A stretch of DNA of 64,000 nucleotides, taken from contig NW_026252141.1 of assembly GCF_025399195.1 (NCBI RefSeq), positions 62,001-126,000 of the forward strand, given 5' to 3'. The stretch is from Umbelopsis ramanniana AG. Its lineage: Eukaryota > Mucoromycota > Umbelopsidomycetes > Umbelopsidales > Umbelopsidaceae. Positions 24,342 through 34,869 of the stretch are shown in pieces (position 1 is the first letter of the stretch; the number at the start of each line of letters is the position of its first letter). The position numbers and the translations under genes are program-made. The notes beneath the pieces were generated by a model. That model searched no databases, was not told the DNA's origin, and worked only from the letters and a program-made list of their open reading frames with translations.

Positions 24342-24627
24342 AAGTTGAAGGCAGCAGTCCATTTTTTTAGAAGTCACGTGGATCGTCGGTGACCATGGTG
24401 AATTTTCTCCACCGTCTCATAATATTGCGCTCTACGTTCAAGCTGAAATTCAATGATAAAATTGGCTCCTCTTGCAATACAAATAATCTATGTAGAAAAT
24501 ACTATTTGATACTTTTTTTTTTTATTTAACACAAATCGCAAATATCGCGTTTCAAGCACATCCACCACGTTAACACCGTTGCGTATCAAAGTATTCATTT
24601 ATTATAGTTATATGTATAATGGGTAAC

Positions 24628-27557
24628 TTATTTCTCCAAACCAATACCGTTCCAAGTCCATTCTTGATCAACAGTGATGGTCTTTGAAGCGACTTCATCG
24701 TTAGGGCTGGCGCTAGTGGCAAGCACGATCTGTGAACGAACATAGGTGAATTAATCAAAATGCCAGACTTATCATTTTTGAACCAGTTACAAAACATACC
24801 TCATAATCACCCTGGTCAACCTTCCAATGACCGTTCTGGCCCTGCTCCCAGTAAGAAACTGCTTCTTGATCCAATACTAAAGAAACCGTGGTGGATTCTC
24901 CAGCTTGCACTGTCACCTTGACAAAGGCTACCAAGGCTCTCTTTGGCCGTCCAGCAGCATCAGTGGGCTTGACATAGATCTGGATAACATCCTTGCCTAC
25001 TCGGCTTCCAGTGTTTTGAACACGAACATTAACAGTCACCTTACCGCCTTCAGGAGATAATGCGCCTTCAACGGAGACCAGTTCACGTTCCCAGGTGGTG
25101 TAGCTGAGACCGTAACCGAGCCAGAACAGAGGCTCGATTTGCTTCTCCTCGTACCATTTGTGACCAGCAAACAGTCCTTCCTTGTAGTAAACAACATCAT
25201 GGCCGCGTTCTTCGCTCTCGAAGTGTCCAGGGAAGTTGCCATAGCTTGGGTGATCCTGAATGCTCTTGGGCCAGACGCTGGGGATACGGCCACTGGGACC
25301 ACCACCCGAACCAAGACCAAGCAAAGCATCAGCGATGGATCTACCGCATTCTTGACCAGGGAACCAGGCTTGAAGAACAGCAGAAACATCGTCAACCCAA
25401 GGCATGTAGACAGCCGATCCGGTCAAGTTAACCACCACAGTGTTAGGTTGAGCAGCAGCAACGGCGGCAACCAATTCGTTCTGGAGACGAGGAAGATGGA
25501 TGTCCTCTCTGTCGTAACCTTCTGATTCGTATTCAGCACCTGTGGCAGTGAAGACAATGGCAACATCAGCGTTCTTGGCCGCTTCAACAGCTTCGTTCCT
25601 CTTCTTTTCATCGTCATAGTACTCGTCAAAGCCCATTCTGAAGGCCATGAAGCGTTCAATGGCATCTGCATCGTCAATGATAAAGGTAGTATAGTCCACA
25701 ACCACCGGAGTTGCCTTTTCTCCTTCGAGCTGGAATTGCTTGTTGCGACGGTTTTGGTCCATGGCAACGAAGTACTCCATGGGATTTTCCTCCGAGCTGT
25801 AATTCCAAGTCTCCTCACCAACCTTGATGGTGGCCTTTCCAAATGCTTGCAAACTAAGGGTATGAAGTCCAGTGGACTTGGGGGTCAAGCTATACTTGAC
25901 GCGTATGGCACAAGGGACCTGGATGCCTTCTGGCAGTGCTGTGCCGGGGTTCCAGGATGGCTTTTCCAATTCAGTGACAAGGAATGGTACGTCGTTTTCT
26001 CCGATCTCGCTCACACCGCTGTACCATTCAAACTTGACAGTCTCGTTACCAAGGATTTCGCCAGTAGGGGGAGGAGGAGTGGTGTGGAGCTGACATCCTT
26101 CAGTGTAGACGATTTCAACATCATCAGCAGCACTACCCAATTCCTTCAAAACGTCCTTGAATCCATCAAGAGGGGTTGTCTTGTATTGGGCAGTCAAGCT
26201 AGAAGGAAAGTTGCATGAGTGACTGGGGTGGGGGCGCATGCACTAGCAAAAATAAAAATTTGGTTCAAGCTTACTTTGCAGAGCCACCGCCAGATTGGAT
26301 AGCCTCAATAGCGGGATGACCGATGAATGCAAACTTCTTTTGGCCGCCAGCCTTGGTTGGCTCCAATGGCAATAGGTTATCCTTGTTTCTAAGGACCACC
26401 ATACCTTCTGTGGCGATCTTACGAATGCTGGAGCTGATTTCTTCATTTTGAAGGCCGACCTCGTTCTCATCCTCGGGAGAGGCACAGAAGTCCAAAGGAG
26501 GGTCGTTAGTCAACAATCTTTGTTCGACCTTAGACACCAGTTCCAGGACTCTACGGACACGATCATTGACATCTGCTTCAGTCACTTCACCAGCTTTGAT
26601 GGCTTCATGCACTTGTTCAACAGAACGATGCAGAGTTGGACCAGGCATTTCAAGATCCATACCGGCCTTAATACCTTTAACAGAGTAAGTTCCAAACCTA
26701 TGCAACAGCGGATCAGACATCATGAAGGCTAATATCCACTTTGTGCTTACAACCACTTACCAGTCACTCATGACGAGACCGTCGAAACCCCATTCTTCTC
26801 TCAGAATACCCTTCAACAGTCGCTCATCTTCGGAGCATGAAATGCCATTCAGACGGTTATAAGAAGTCATGATACAGCCAGGTGCATCCAAACCCTTTTG
26901 ACGAAGGTTGCGAAGCACACGCTGGAAAGGTCGAAGATAGATTTCACGAAGAGGAGCTTCTTCGACTTCGGATGAAACACTGCGTCGATTGGTCTCGCAC
27001 TAGAATCCCAACAGCAACAAAAAAAAAAAAAAAGGTACACGCTGTCAATGAATTTTCTACTACCCTGAGCTGGATCGATCAATACTAACCTCGTTGGCAA
27101 CAAAATGCTTAGGGGTAGCTAGCACACCTTGACCTTGGCATCCAGTAATCCATGCTGCACCAATGTCACCAGACAGAATGGGATCTTCAGAGTAACTTTC
27201 AAAAGATCTTCCTCCTCTTGGATCGCGTTGAATGTTGATAGTAGGGGCCAAGCTGACATGGGCCTTCTTGCTGCGACTGTCCTGAGCAATACCTTTGCCC
27301 ATCAATTCGGCCATTTCAACATCCCAAGTGGCACCAACACTGGCAGGAGCCGGGAAAAGAGCAGCTGTGACGACAGAATCGAGGACATCGGCTCCACCAC
27401 GAGCACCATTAGGACCATCCGTGACTTTAATATAGGGAAGACCCTTCTCAGGGAACTGGAAGGTTCTCCACAGGTCCATGCCTGCAAGGAGTTGGATCTT
27501 CTCATCCAGCGTGAGCTTGCCGGCAATGGCTTCGATATCAACAATAGACCGAGTCAT
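24628..27557 (-). CDS. GH3 beta-glucosidase with PA14 insertion
   Basis: Five exons: 27557-27090, 26999-26761, 26697-26275, 26198-24800 and 24729-24628, giving 876 residues. It hydrolyses terminal beta-glucosides. The GH3 barrel shows KVTDGPNGARGG, DPRGGRSFESYSEDP, TPKHFVANE and the nucleophile in GFDGLVMSDW (Asp235). The alpha/beta domain shows GGGSANLTAQY and the acid/base region GAEYESEGYDRED near residue 600. A PA14 module lies between about 423 and 548, and a fibronectin-III-like C-terminal domain has NTGSRVGKDVIQIYV. The protein begins MTRSIVDIEAIAGKLTLDEK with no signal peptide, so an intracellular role on imported oligosaccharides is likely. It is divergent from an oxidoreductase gene across 409 bp, suggesting shared control. 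Confidence 0.95.
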
Positions 27558-27966
27558 GAGTAGTTTTTTTTCAAGTCTGTTGAAAGAGAAGGGTGGACAA
27601 ATGGGTTTTTGGGCATGTGGAGGTTGTATTTATTGCCCATGGGGTATCTACTCTACTTGTTCCCATTTTAATCGCCGATGAGCTTCTTTAATTGCCCAGC
27701 CGACCTTCTCCCACTCACTCCCGCAGAAGTCCCGTTTCTTGGCTGACCCTAATTCACCGGTGGACTGCTTTCTTTTACACTGACTGTCAATCCTTGCCCG
27801 AAACCCGTCGCTCTGAGAATATCGGTGATAGGAAACAACGGAAACCTTATAGTGAGTTGGTCCCAATACCGGCCTAGCTTGCGTGTCCCGTTTCAAACTC
27901 ACCTCTATTACTTTGCCACAGTTTCACGGTTTCCAGCTTCTATTCGATCTACAGAACACTCACGCT
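27558..27966. promoter_or_regulatory. Divergent promoter between GH3 and oxidoreductase genes
   Basis: The start codons are 409 bp apart on opposite strands. Pyrimidine-rich tracts precede both. I see no exact copy of the CGG-N4-CCG motif found farther along the window. The GH3 side has an AT-rich AATAAATA stretch about 70 bp upstream of its ATG. Confidence 0.45.
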
Positions 27967-29515
27967 ATGAACACTACTACTCCCTTTGTCGTTCGCTGGG
28001 CCATCATTGGTGCCGGCTGGATTTCTGAACAGTTTGTCCATGTAAGTCTATCCTGACCTTCCCCCCACCTCAGCGTTCCCCTTTTCCATTGACACCATGT
28101 TCCTGTTAGGACCTTGCTATGGACCCAAGTACCCGTGACGTCAAGGATGTCGCACACGCTGTGGTGGCAGTTGATTCACGAACAAAGGCAAAGGCCGAAG
28201 CCTTCATCAGGGATTATTGTCCGGAAGGAGGGTTTGCCCAGAAGGCTGGATACTGTGACTTACCCGTCGAGGCAGTGGAGGGATATGATGCTGTGTACGC
28301 TAGGGAGGATGTTGATTGTGTGTACATTGGTACACCACATAACGACCATTACTTCAGCGCTAAGGCTGCCTTGGAAGCCAAAAAGCACGTTCTCTGTGAG
28401 AAGCCTTCTACCATCAATGCTGGTCAAATGAAAGAGTTGGCCGCCCTTGCTCAGGCTAATGGTCTTTTCTTCATGGAAGGTAAAATTTTGGCTGGTGGGG
28501 GGATTTTAGCTGGAGTACAAGGGGACTAATGCAATGTGTTCCAGCCGTGTGGACTAGATTTTTCCCGTTGATGTATGCTTTGCAAAAGGATATCCACGAA
28601 ACAAAGGTGCTTGGCGACATTCATCAAGTGAATGCTGACTTTAGTATCAAGGGTGTTGGACGTGAGTATTGGAGAAAAGATTCTTTACGGGATGGAGAGG
28701 GTATAAAGACTTGATGTATATTGACTGGCTTCGACATTGTTTGTTAGGTGTCCCGCTCACTCATCGTCTTTTGAACCCTGACTTGGCTGGCGGTGCCATT
28801 CTTGACCTTGGCCCATATCCTTTGACCTGGGTGAGTGCATTTCGGGATTCACAACATGGTATTGAAGGTGGTCACTGACTTTATCCCACCCTAGGGCTTG
28901 ATGACACTTTTTCATCACCCGGATAACAAGCTTTCTCCCCCCACTGCCGTGAGCAGCAGTATGCAGTTGCATCCAGAGACAGGAGTGGATATTTTCACTA
29001 CCGTTGTTTTGGATTTCCCCAAAATGACCGCCCGTGCTAACTGTAAGTGTGTCATTTGATAACGTTAGTGCGGATACACTTCGCCTTATGGATGTGACCA
29101 GCCTAACATTATATTTTCTTTTTCCGCAGTGACTTGCAACCTCGTCGTGGAATCACCAGCTGATTGTACAGCTCGTATTCAAGGTACAAAGGGAGAAATC
29201 ATTGTGCCTAGACCAGCACCTCGTCCCGAAAAGTACATCATCCGACTTGATAACGGCGAGGAGACTGTCAAGGAGTTTGCTATTCCAGGAAATGGCTATC
29301 ACTGGGAAGCTGATGCGGTTGCCCGTTGCCTGCGCGATGGCTTGAAGGAGTGCGAGAGGATGACGGTTTCTGAGTCCATCATGTCCATGGAGGTGAGTGT
29401 GCATGAATGCTTCACGTTGCGCCTAAGGCCATATAGTAACACATTGTCATTTCAGCTTATGGATGAGTTCAGAAAGCAAGGTGGATACGAGTTTCCCGCA
29501 TCCCTAGCACAATAA
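27967..29515 (+). CDS. Gfo/Idh/MocA oxidoreductase, dihydrodiol/xylose dehydrogenase-like
   Basis: Seven exons: 27967-28041, 28110-28479, 28545-28661, 28748-28830, 28895-29042, 29130-29392 and 29456-29515, giving 371 residues. The NAD(P) site is RWAIIGAGWISEQFVH near residues 10-25; the catalytic lysine is in HVLCEKPSTINAGQ; and the family blocks EAVWTRFFPL, GGAILDLGPYPLTW and RIQGTKGEIIVP are present. This is the layout of dimeric dihydrodiol dehydrogenase and fungal D-xylose 1-dehydrogenase, which oxidise pyranose sugars to lactones. Substrate cannot be read from sequence. It is divergent from the GH3 gene and convergent with a second Gfo/Idh/MocA gene. Intron 6 (63 nt) is in frame and stop-free. 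Confidence 0.9.
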
Positions 29516-29645
29516 ATGCTGAGCTGGATATGTAACGAACATCTCCTCCCCTCGTATATACTATAAAATGATTGTCAGTAAAAAAAAACGCGTACAGTTC
29601 ATTTTAAAAACAAAGAAAAAGTGACTAGATGGGTACACAACCAAT

Positions 29646-30791
29646 TTATTGAATATCTGAAAAATGTAGAATCTCTCGTGACGGTGGAGCTAACTTGTCC
29701 ATAATCTGTCGAAAAATGTCCAAGTCTTGCTTAGCATCCGCTGGGGTTGTTTTCAGCGGCTCTTTGCCAATGATGGCGTTATGCAGCGCTTCGAGTTCTA
29801 GCGTATACGGGTCTTTGTAGCTGGGTCGAAGCACCGTTTCCTTGAAGCCACCTTGGCCGTCGTCTTCTTGGATGGTGACCTTGATAGGCAGACCCTTGAT
29901 GTATGGCGTGTCGTAAGTGATTTGAACCCGCTTTGTGTCTCCAAATATCTCGATACCGGCGTCAAACATCGGCACATTGTCTATGCCGACCTCGTACATG
30001 ACGTTGAATCCTTGAGGGTATTGAAATAGAGCATGCATAAAATCGCCTGTCGGAGTGCGACCTGCCGCTAGACACTGGAGGGGCGGACCACCGAAAAGCT
30101 CCCGCATCAGACTGAGATCGTGTGAACTAAGGCCGGCCAGTAAACGGTACGACTTGACATTGACGGGGTCGCTTGCTCGGTGCTCTCCAAGAGCTTCTTG
30201 AGCCATGCGCTTGCCCTGAGCCAACAGATCGCTCACTTTGTCTTCAGGAACATCTTTGACTTTGATTGGGAAAGTGCCCGATTGGTCAACAAAGAACCGG
30301 TTGTGGCCAATGATATCTCGGACCCGCGCATAGTGAATTGTCTTCATGCCATGGAGGATATCAGACAACGGTTTCACTGCAAAAGCATATCGTCGCATGT
30401 ATCCGACCATGATGACCACGCCATTTCGTTTCTCAGCGGCGATAACAGCGTCGGCATCCGACTCAGTGAGGGCCATGGGTTTCTCGATAAAAACATGCTT
30501 GCCTGCGTCAGCTGCCTCCACGGCCATGGAAGCGTGATATTCGTCGCTATTAAGGATCATCACAAGGTCCACATCGTCTTGATTGATCAGTTGCCGATGG
30601 TCAGTGTATGTTTTTGCAATGTTGAACTTGGCTGCACAGTGAGATAGCGCCGTAGCCGACACATCACATAATGCGGTGACGCGGTAGAGGTGGCTGCAAA
30701 GCTGCAGCGTTGGGAGATGGACGGTTTGCGCCACCTCTCCTGTGCCAATGATGCCAACGCGCAGCACAGATGTGGTGACGTTGTTCTTCAT
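29646..30791 (-). CDS. Gfo/Idh/MocA oxidoreductase, inositol dehydrogenase-like, intronless
   Basis: Single exon of 381 residues. The NAD(P) motif is VGIIGTGEVAQTVHLP (residues 12-27). The catalytic lysine is in HVFIEKPMALTESDADAV near residue 99. YMRRYAFAVKPL, SSHDLSLMRELFGGPP and the C-terminal YTLELEALHNAIIG complete the family pattern. It resembles myo-inositol 2-dehydrogenases and scyllo-inosose-type enzymes; substrate unknown. The protein differs clearly from its convergent seven-exon neighbour, so this is not a recent duplicate. Lack of introns in an intron-rich region suggests retroposition or bacterial origin, which is not proven. Its upstream region contains a perfect inverted repeat about 430 bp from the ATG. 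Confidence 0.9.
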   Translation of the reverse strand: MKNNVTTSVLRVGIIGTGEVAQTVHLPTLQLCSHLYRVTALCDVSATALSHCAAKFNIAKTYTDHRQLINQDDVDLVMILNSDEYHASMAVEAADAGKHVFIEKPMALTESDADAVIAAEKRNGVVIMVGYMRRYAFAVKPLSDILHGMKTIHYARVRDIIGHNRFFVDQSGTFPIKVKDVPEDKVSDLLAQGKRMAQEALGEHRASDPVNVKSYRLLAGLSSHDLSLMRELFGGPPLQCLAAGRTPTGDFMHALFQYPQGFNVMYEVGIDNVPMFDAGIEIFGDTKRVQITYDTPYIKGLPIKVTIQEDDGQGGFKETVLRPSYKDPYTLELEALHNAIIGKEPLKTTPADAKQDLDIFRQIMDKLAPPSREILHFSDIQ

Positions 30792-31919
30792 TTAGAAGGA
30801 TAGAAAGTATAGGTCCATGAGAAAAAGGCTCTGCAGGTGAGTACTGATATATAGGGTAACTCTAGCTGCTTTGATTTGTACACTGCTAAACCAACCTTTT
30901 TCTCACTAGAGTTGGCTACTAGAGTTTTAAAGAATTTAGTGTTGCGAGATATTCCACCGGGTATTCTATTCAAGGAACTTGCCCATTGTGCCTGACTTCT
31001 CCCACAAGCAGATCACACCTCGTGGCCACACGGTCAAACAAAGCGGCCAATTTCGTTCCTGGGGAGCCAGGAAGCCCAGCTCTACACCTCATGAAAGCGA
31101 ACCCGGGATACGCTCAACACACAGTCGCAATTTCCTTACCACCCTTACTGTCCGTCCAGCAAAGTGACTGAGGTTGTGCAAAGTCTATTTTTTCCCTTTG
31201 TTTTACCATGCGTGGCTTCCCAGTCAAGTCGGTGTACCGGTCATTAAAAAATGACCGGTACACCGACTTGCCAATGGTTGACAGCTTCAATTGGGATATC
31301 GGATCGGATACCCCACAGATTGTTCCCCACACTTTGCCATAATCACCTTCACAAAGATGGTACAACCATTGTTACGTAAACAACTCACCATTCGGATAGA
31401 AAGAAGATGGACAAAGCCGAGTTACCAAGACCGATTCCTAGGCTCAGATTCGGCGTATAAATAATCACTTCAAGAATACGCCGTTCAAGCAGTAAACAAA
31501 AAACAACATGGGACGAGGAACAGTGAAACCATTGGTGTTATGGTAAGGGTATGTTAACAAGGGCAGGCAGACAAACTTCCAAGAGTCCGCTTTTCCTTCT
31601 GTACCGGCCACGCTGGAATTGAACTGCGACAGTCCAAGGCAAACCCAACAGCAACTCTGTAACACAGTTCCATCCCTTCAACACATACAGATCAATCAAC
31701 TACTATATTCAAATATATCATGGCATACAAATGAGTACAATATCAAGAATGTTAAATTTTACTTGTACAGATCCAACCCAAACTTCTTTAAACAGGATGG
31801 AAATGAGGAACGAGAGGAGGGGAAAGAGTATTACGATGGAGGAGGACACCAACTTGTTTATCTTCTTAATTTGTTTTTTCTTCCTCTTGAGGCCGAGAAA
31901 GAATATATAAATATATACA
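30792..31919. other. Long intergenic region with inverted repeat
   Basis: This 1.1-kb interval lies between the 5' end of the intronless oxidoreductase and the 3' end of the Zn2Cys6 gene. It holds a perfect 21-bp inverted repeat (annotated separately). Short frames on both strands have no recognisable motifs. The stretch 31600-31670 superficially resembles a tRNA T-arm but no acceptor stem pairs with it. Confidence 0.5.
31225..31270. promoter_or_regulatory. Perfect 21-bp inverted repeat with two CGG-N4-CCG sites
   Basis: Left arm 31225-31245 and right arm 31250-31270 are exact reverse complements, separated by AAAA. Each arm contains CGG-N4-CCG (31230-31239 and 31256-31265), the dyad type bound by many Zn2Cys6 homodimers. 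The region lies between a sugar-type dehydrogenase and a Zn2Cys6 regulator gene. The binding role is inference; a small mobile-element remnant or transcript hairpin is the alternative. Confidence 0.55.
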
Positions 31920-33922
31920 TCAAATAGTATGCCAGTTCGAAAACATGGAATCCCAGTATTCGGCGTCTTGAACAAACAAGTCAATAAACGAAGCGGTGGT
32001 GTTTGGATTGTGATGGTCTTGGAGGTTAGCAATGGTATTGAGATCCACAAGTTTGATGGGAGCGTATGACACTGGTAAAAGGTCACTTCGGGATACATCC
32101 ATGGAGCCCATTTCCTGTCCTGGTACAGCCGGCTGTCCATTGGGTATGAGAGAATTGGAAGGGACGGATATGTCATTACTTCGTTGAATGCTGCCTGTTT
32201 CCTTCAGTAAGGCAAGCATGGCTTGGAAGAAACGGGCAAGGTAGGCTGACGGTTCATCATCCGAACGCGTCTCCGTCGAGCACACACTGATCACCTCATT
32301 AAACACACCCACCACCTCCCGGAGAGTGAGCTCATCAATATGGTCTCGTCGAAGGTTGAGCCACTTTCCTGCATACGCGGCACCCAAGAAAGTCCAATCC
32401 TGCGAGGCTCGTAAACAACTCTGCGTGGCCACTCGATCCACAAGCATGCGAAGGATGGTGGTGGCATCGTAGACACAGCTTGCGAACGTCACTTTCTGAT
32501 CATCCAAAGGCGCGTTTGTTTTCTGTTGGTATTGCCAAACCACTTCGTTGACTTTTAAACTATAGATCTCCAAATGATAACCCGTCTGCGCTGAAGTGCA
32601 TTCGTCCAGAGGTAATACAGCTGCAGGAAATTGAACAAAAAAAAAAAACGTCAGTCTCTACTATCAAAACAGTACGCGCAGCAAAAACCCACGTCTTGCT
32701 TACTCTTTTCATTCATCCATCGATTTCGAAACGATTTCAATCTCGATTGGGCTGCTCGAATAAGAATGTTGACAGTTCCCGGTGTGGTGGAGATGGCCAT
32801 GACATCCTTCAATAGCTTGATATCTCTTCGTACGCCATCCAATTCCAGCGAACAAGCCAGACGTGCATCTCCGGGAAGAGACCATTCCAGGTGTGAGTTG
32901 TACCACACGATAGGGTCTATTCGACATTCTGGCGGTATCATTTCGGGTCTTGTGTGGGGAAAATTAATAGAGTTGTAAAAGACGGCATCGAAACAACACA
33001 GCTGCATCCATGTTCGCTGTCGGTTCATAAGTTCTCGGTTGACAATCTCATCACTTGAGTTGGTGGCCTTCATATGCGCTGTATGCACATTCAATTCAAA
33101 GGCCATGCGAATGGATCGACCTATCTTGCGCCAATCCGTGGTATCACTTGACTCCTTCCAGAAGGAAAGTATAGACAAGGATTGAACATGATCCAAATTG
33201 CACAAATCCTCTACAGCCGCCAAGCACATCAATCGATTACATATATCGCTGCAGGCGGGGAATAGGTCAGGTCGACTGAACTTGGCGGAAACAGCAATGA
33301 TGCACGAGAACACCAATGGATAGTTCTTCATGGTGTAGGGAATGGTATGAAGGTGAGGGTCAAAGAGAGCAATCATGGTATTGAGCTCTCTAAAGAAGCT
33401 GTCCGCGGCAAAGAAGTTAGGCCCATAAATTATTTGTGTCACCCCCCACCCCCACACTGCTTACAATTCAAATAGTCGCCTGGCTTCAGAGTCGACGATC
33501 ACGCCTTCGGTCAGAGCATTTTCATTATAGCTGGAAGCAACAGCAATGGAACGCTTGGAAAGTGGATTGGGTTTTCCACACCCATCTTCAGTATGCACCG
33601 TGGTCCATGATATAGAGCTTGGGTTTAGTTCGGCCTGCAGGGATAACGTACCGCCTGCCACATCCCCGTCATTGGCTTCATATGAGTCGGCTCCAGAGGA
33701 CCGGTCGTCGTTGGAATGATTGTAGTGGTCTCGTCGTGAAGGAAGGTGTCGAGTGTTGGCACTCTTTGGCTTACGACCTCGAGCATGCGGTCTGAATTCG
33801 CATTGGAAATTTAACCGAAGGCATCGGGAGCAGCGAGACTGATTGGCTAGCTTGTCGCACCTGACCTTAATTTGCCTACACTGTAAGCATGCTGTTCGAG
33901 CAAAGTCGGTTTCTGTCGCCAT
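31920..33922 (-). CDS. Zn2Cys6 fungal transcription factor
   Basis: Three exons: 33922-33465, 33398-32704 and 32620-31920, giving 617 residues. The DNA-binding cluster has the six cysteines at 12, 15, 22, 31, 34 and 41 (C-X2-C-X6-C-X8-C-X2-C-X6-C) followed by a basic linker ARGRKPKSANTRHLPSRRD. The middle homology region contains NTMIALFDPHLHTIPYTMKN, SAKFSRPDLFPACSDI and the block WRKIGRSIRMAFELNVHTAH typical of Fungal_trans domains. The splice junction between exons 1 and 2 was chosen to restore that domain's beginning (RLFEFFFRELN). Target genes are not known; the adjacent GH3 and oxidoreductase genes and a CGG dyad pair make local control plausible. Confidence 0.92.
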
Positions 33923-34869
33923 TCTGCAAACCAAGGTTGGTTGTGTGGGGATGAATAAGCTATGGCCTCGAAGCCAAGGGAAAAAATTAAAGGAAAAAAA
34001 ATATTGGCGGGCACCAACCCTTTTAGCTCACCATGGCGCAAAACCTACCCACGCACCACTTTAAAGAACTCTTCTAGACCTTCCTAGTCACAAAGACCAC
34101 CATGCTCTTGCTCATACATTGCTCCATCCTCATCCTCTCTAGAGCACACGGACTCCATTGCCATGTCCTTCAAGCTATGTTTCCGCTTACAACATGAGTC
34201 AGGTGGTGCCTTTACATAAAGAGAGATATGGGATCCTTATATGGAGGCCTCATTCTCACAGGCATGGCCCACTTCCTTTTCATTGAATGCAGTGCTGCTG
34301 CAAGTGTTGAGCAACGGCTGACTCACGCAATATGATCATGTGCCTGTTCTTGTGGGCACAGTAAGATAAAGGTGGACATGGCTTAACCGAGATACGGCTC
34401 AGAACGTTGCTTGCTCTCCTCCATCGATGTATGGTAAAGCGCCTATACTGCTAAAAAGTGCCTGCCCTGAAATCAAAATTCATAATGACGATCCATAAGT
34501 ATGAAATGATATGCATGCCAATTTGCTACCGATCCATTGCGATCCTATCATATAAATGGCTACCTTCTCGTTCATATGTCAGATTAGCTATATCAGGGAG
34601 ACATGTTTGCCTGGATAAATATCCATGGTTTTTATGGTATTGGATTAAAGCACCTTGCGCAAAGTGGTCGTCCTATTTCAAATTGACTTTAATTGACTAC
34701 AAACTACGTTTCGTCTACCACTGGCCATGTCTATGAAACCACATCCATCTCATCAGTCTTAAAAGTCACGTGGCAGATTATCAGATCCGTCTCGCAGAGT
34801 GAGGGTCTCCAGTTGCAAACCTATGGGGAATCAGTCAATTGCTCCAAGCAGCGCTGTCTACAGTTGAAA
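33923..34869. other. Intergenic with open but unassigned frame at its right end
   Basis: This region contains the 5' flank of the Zn2Cys6 gene. From 34693 to 34869 the plus-strand frame of the following gene is open and looks coding (for example SISSVLKVTWQIIRS) but has no ATG. Nothing else is recognised. Confidence 0.4.

Noticed and set aside
31600-31670. Possible minus-strand tRNA from a T-arm-like GCAGTTCAATTCC
   Set aside because: No 7-bp acceptor stem or anticodon arm can be paired with it at the right distance.
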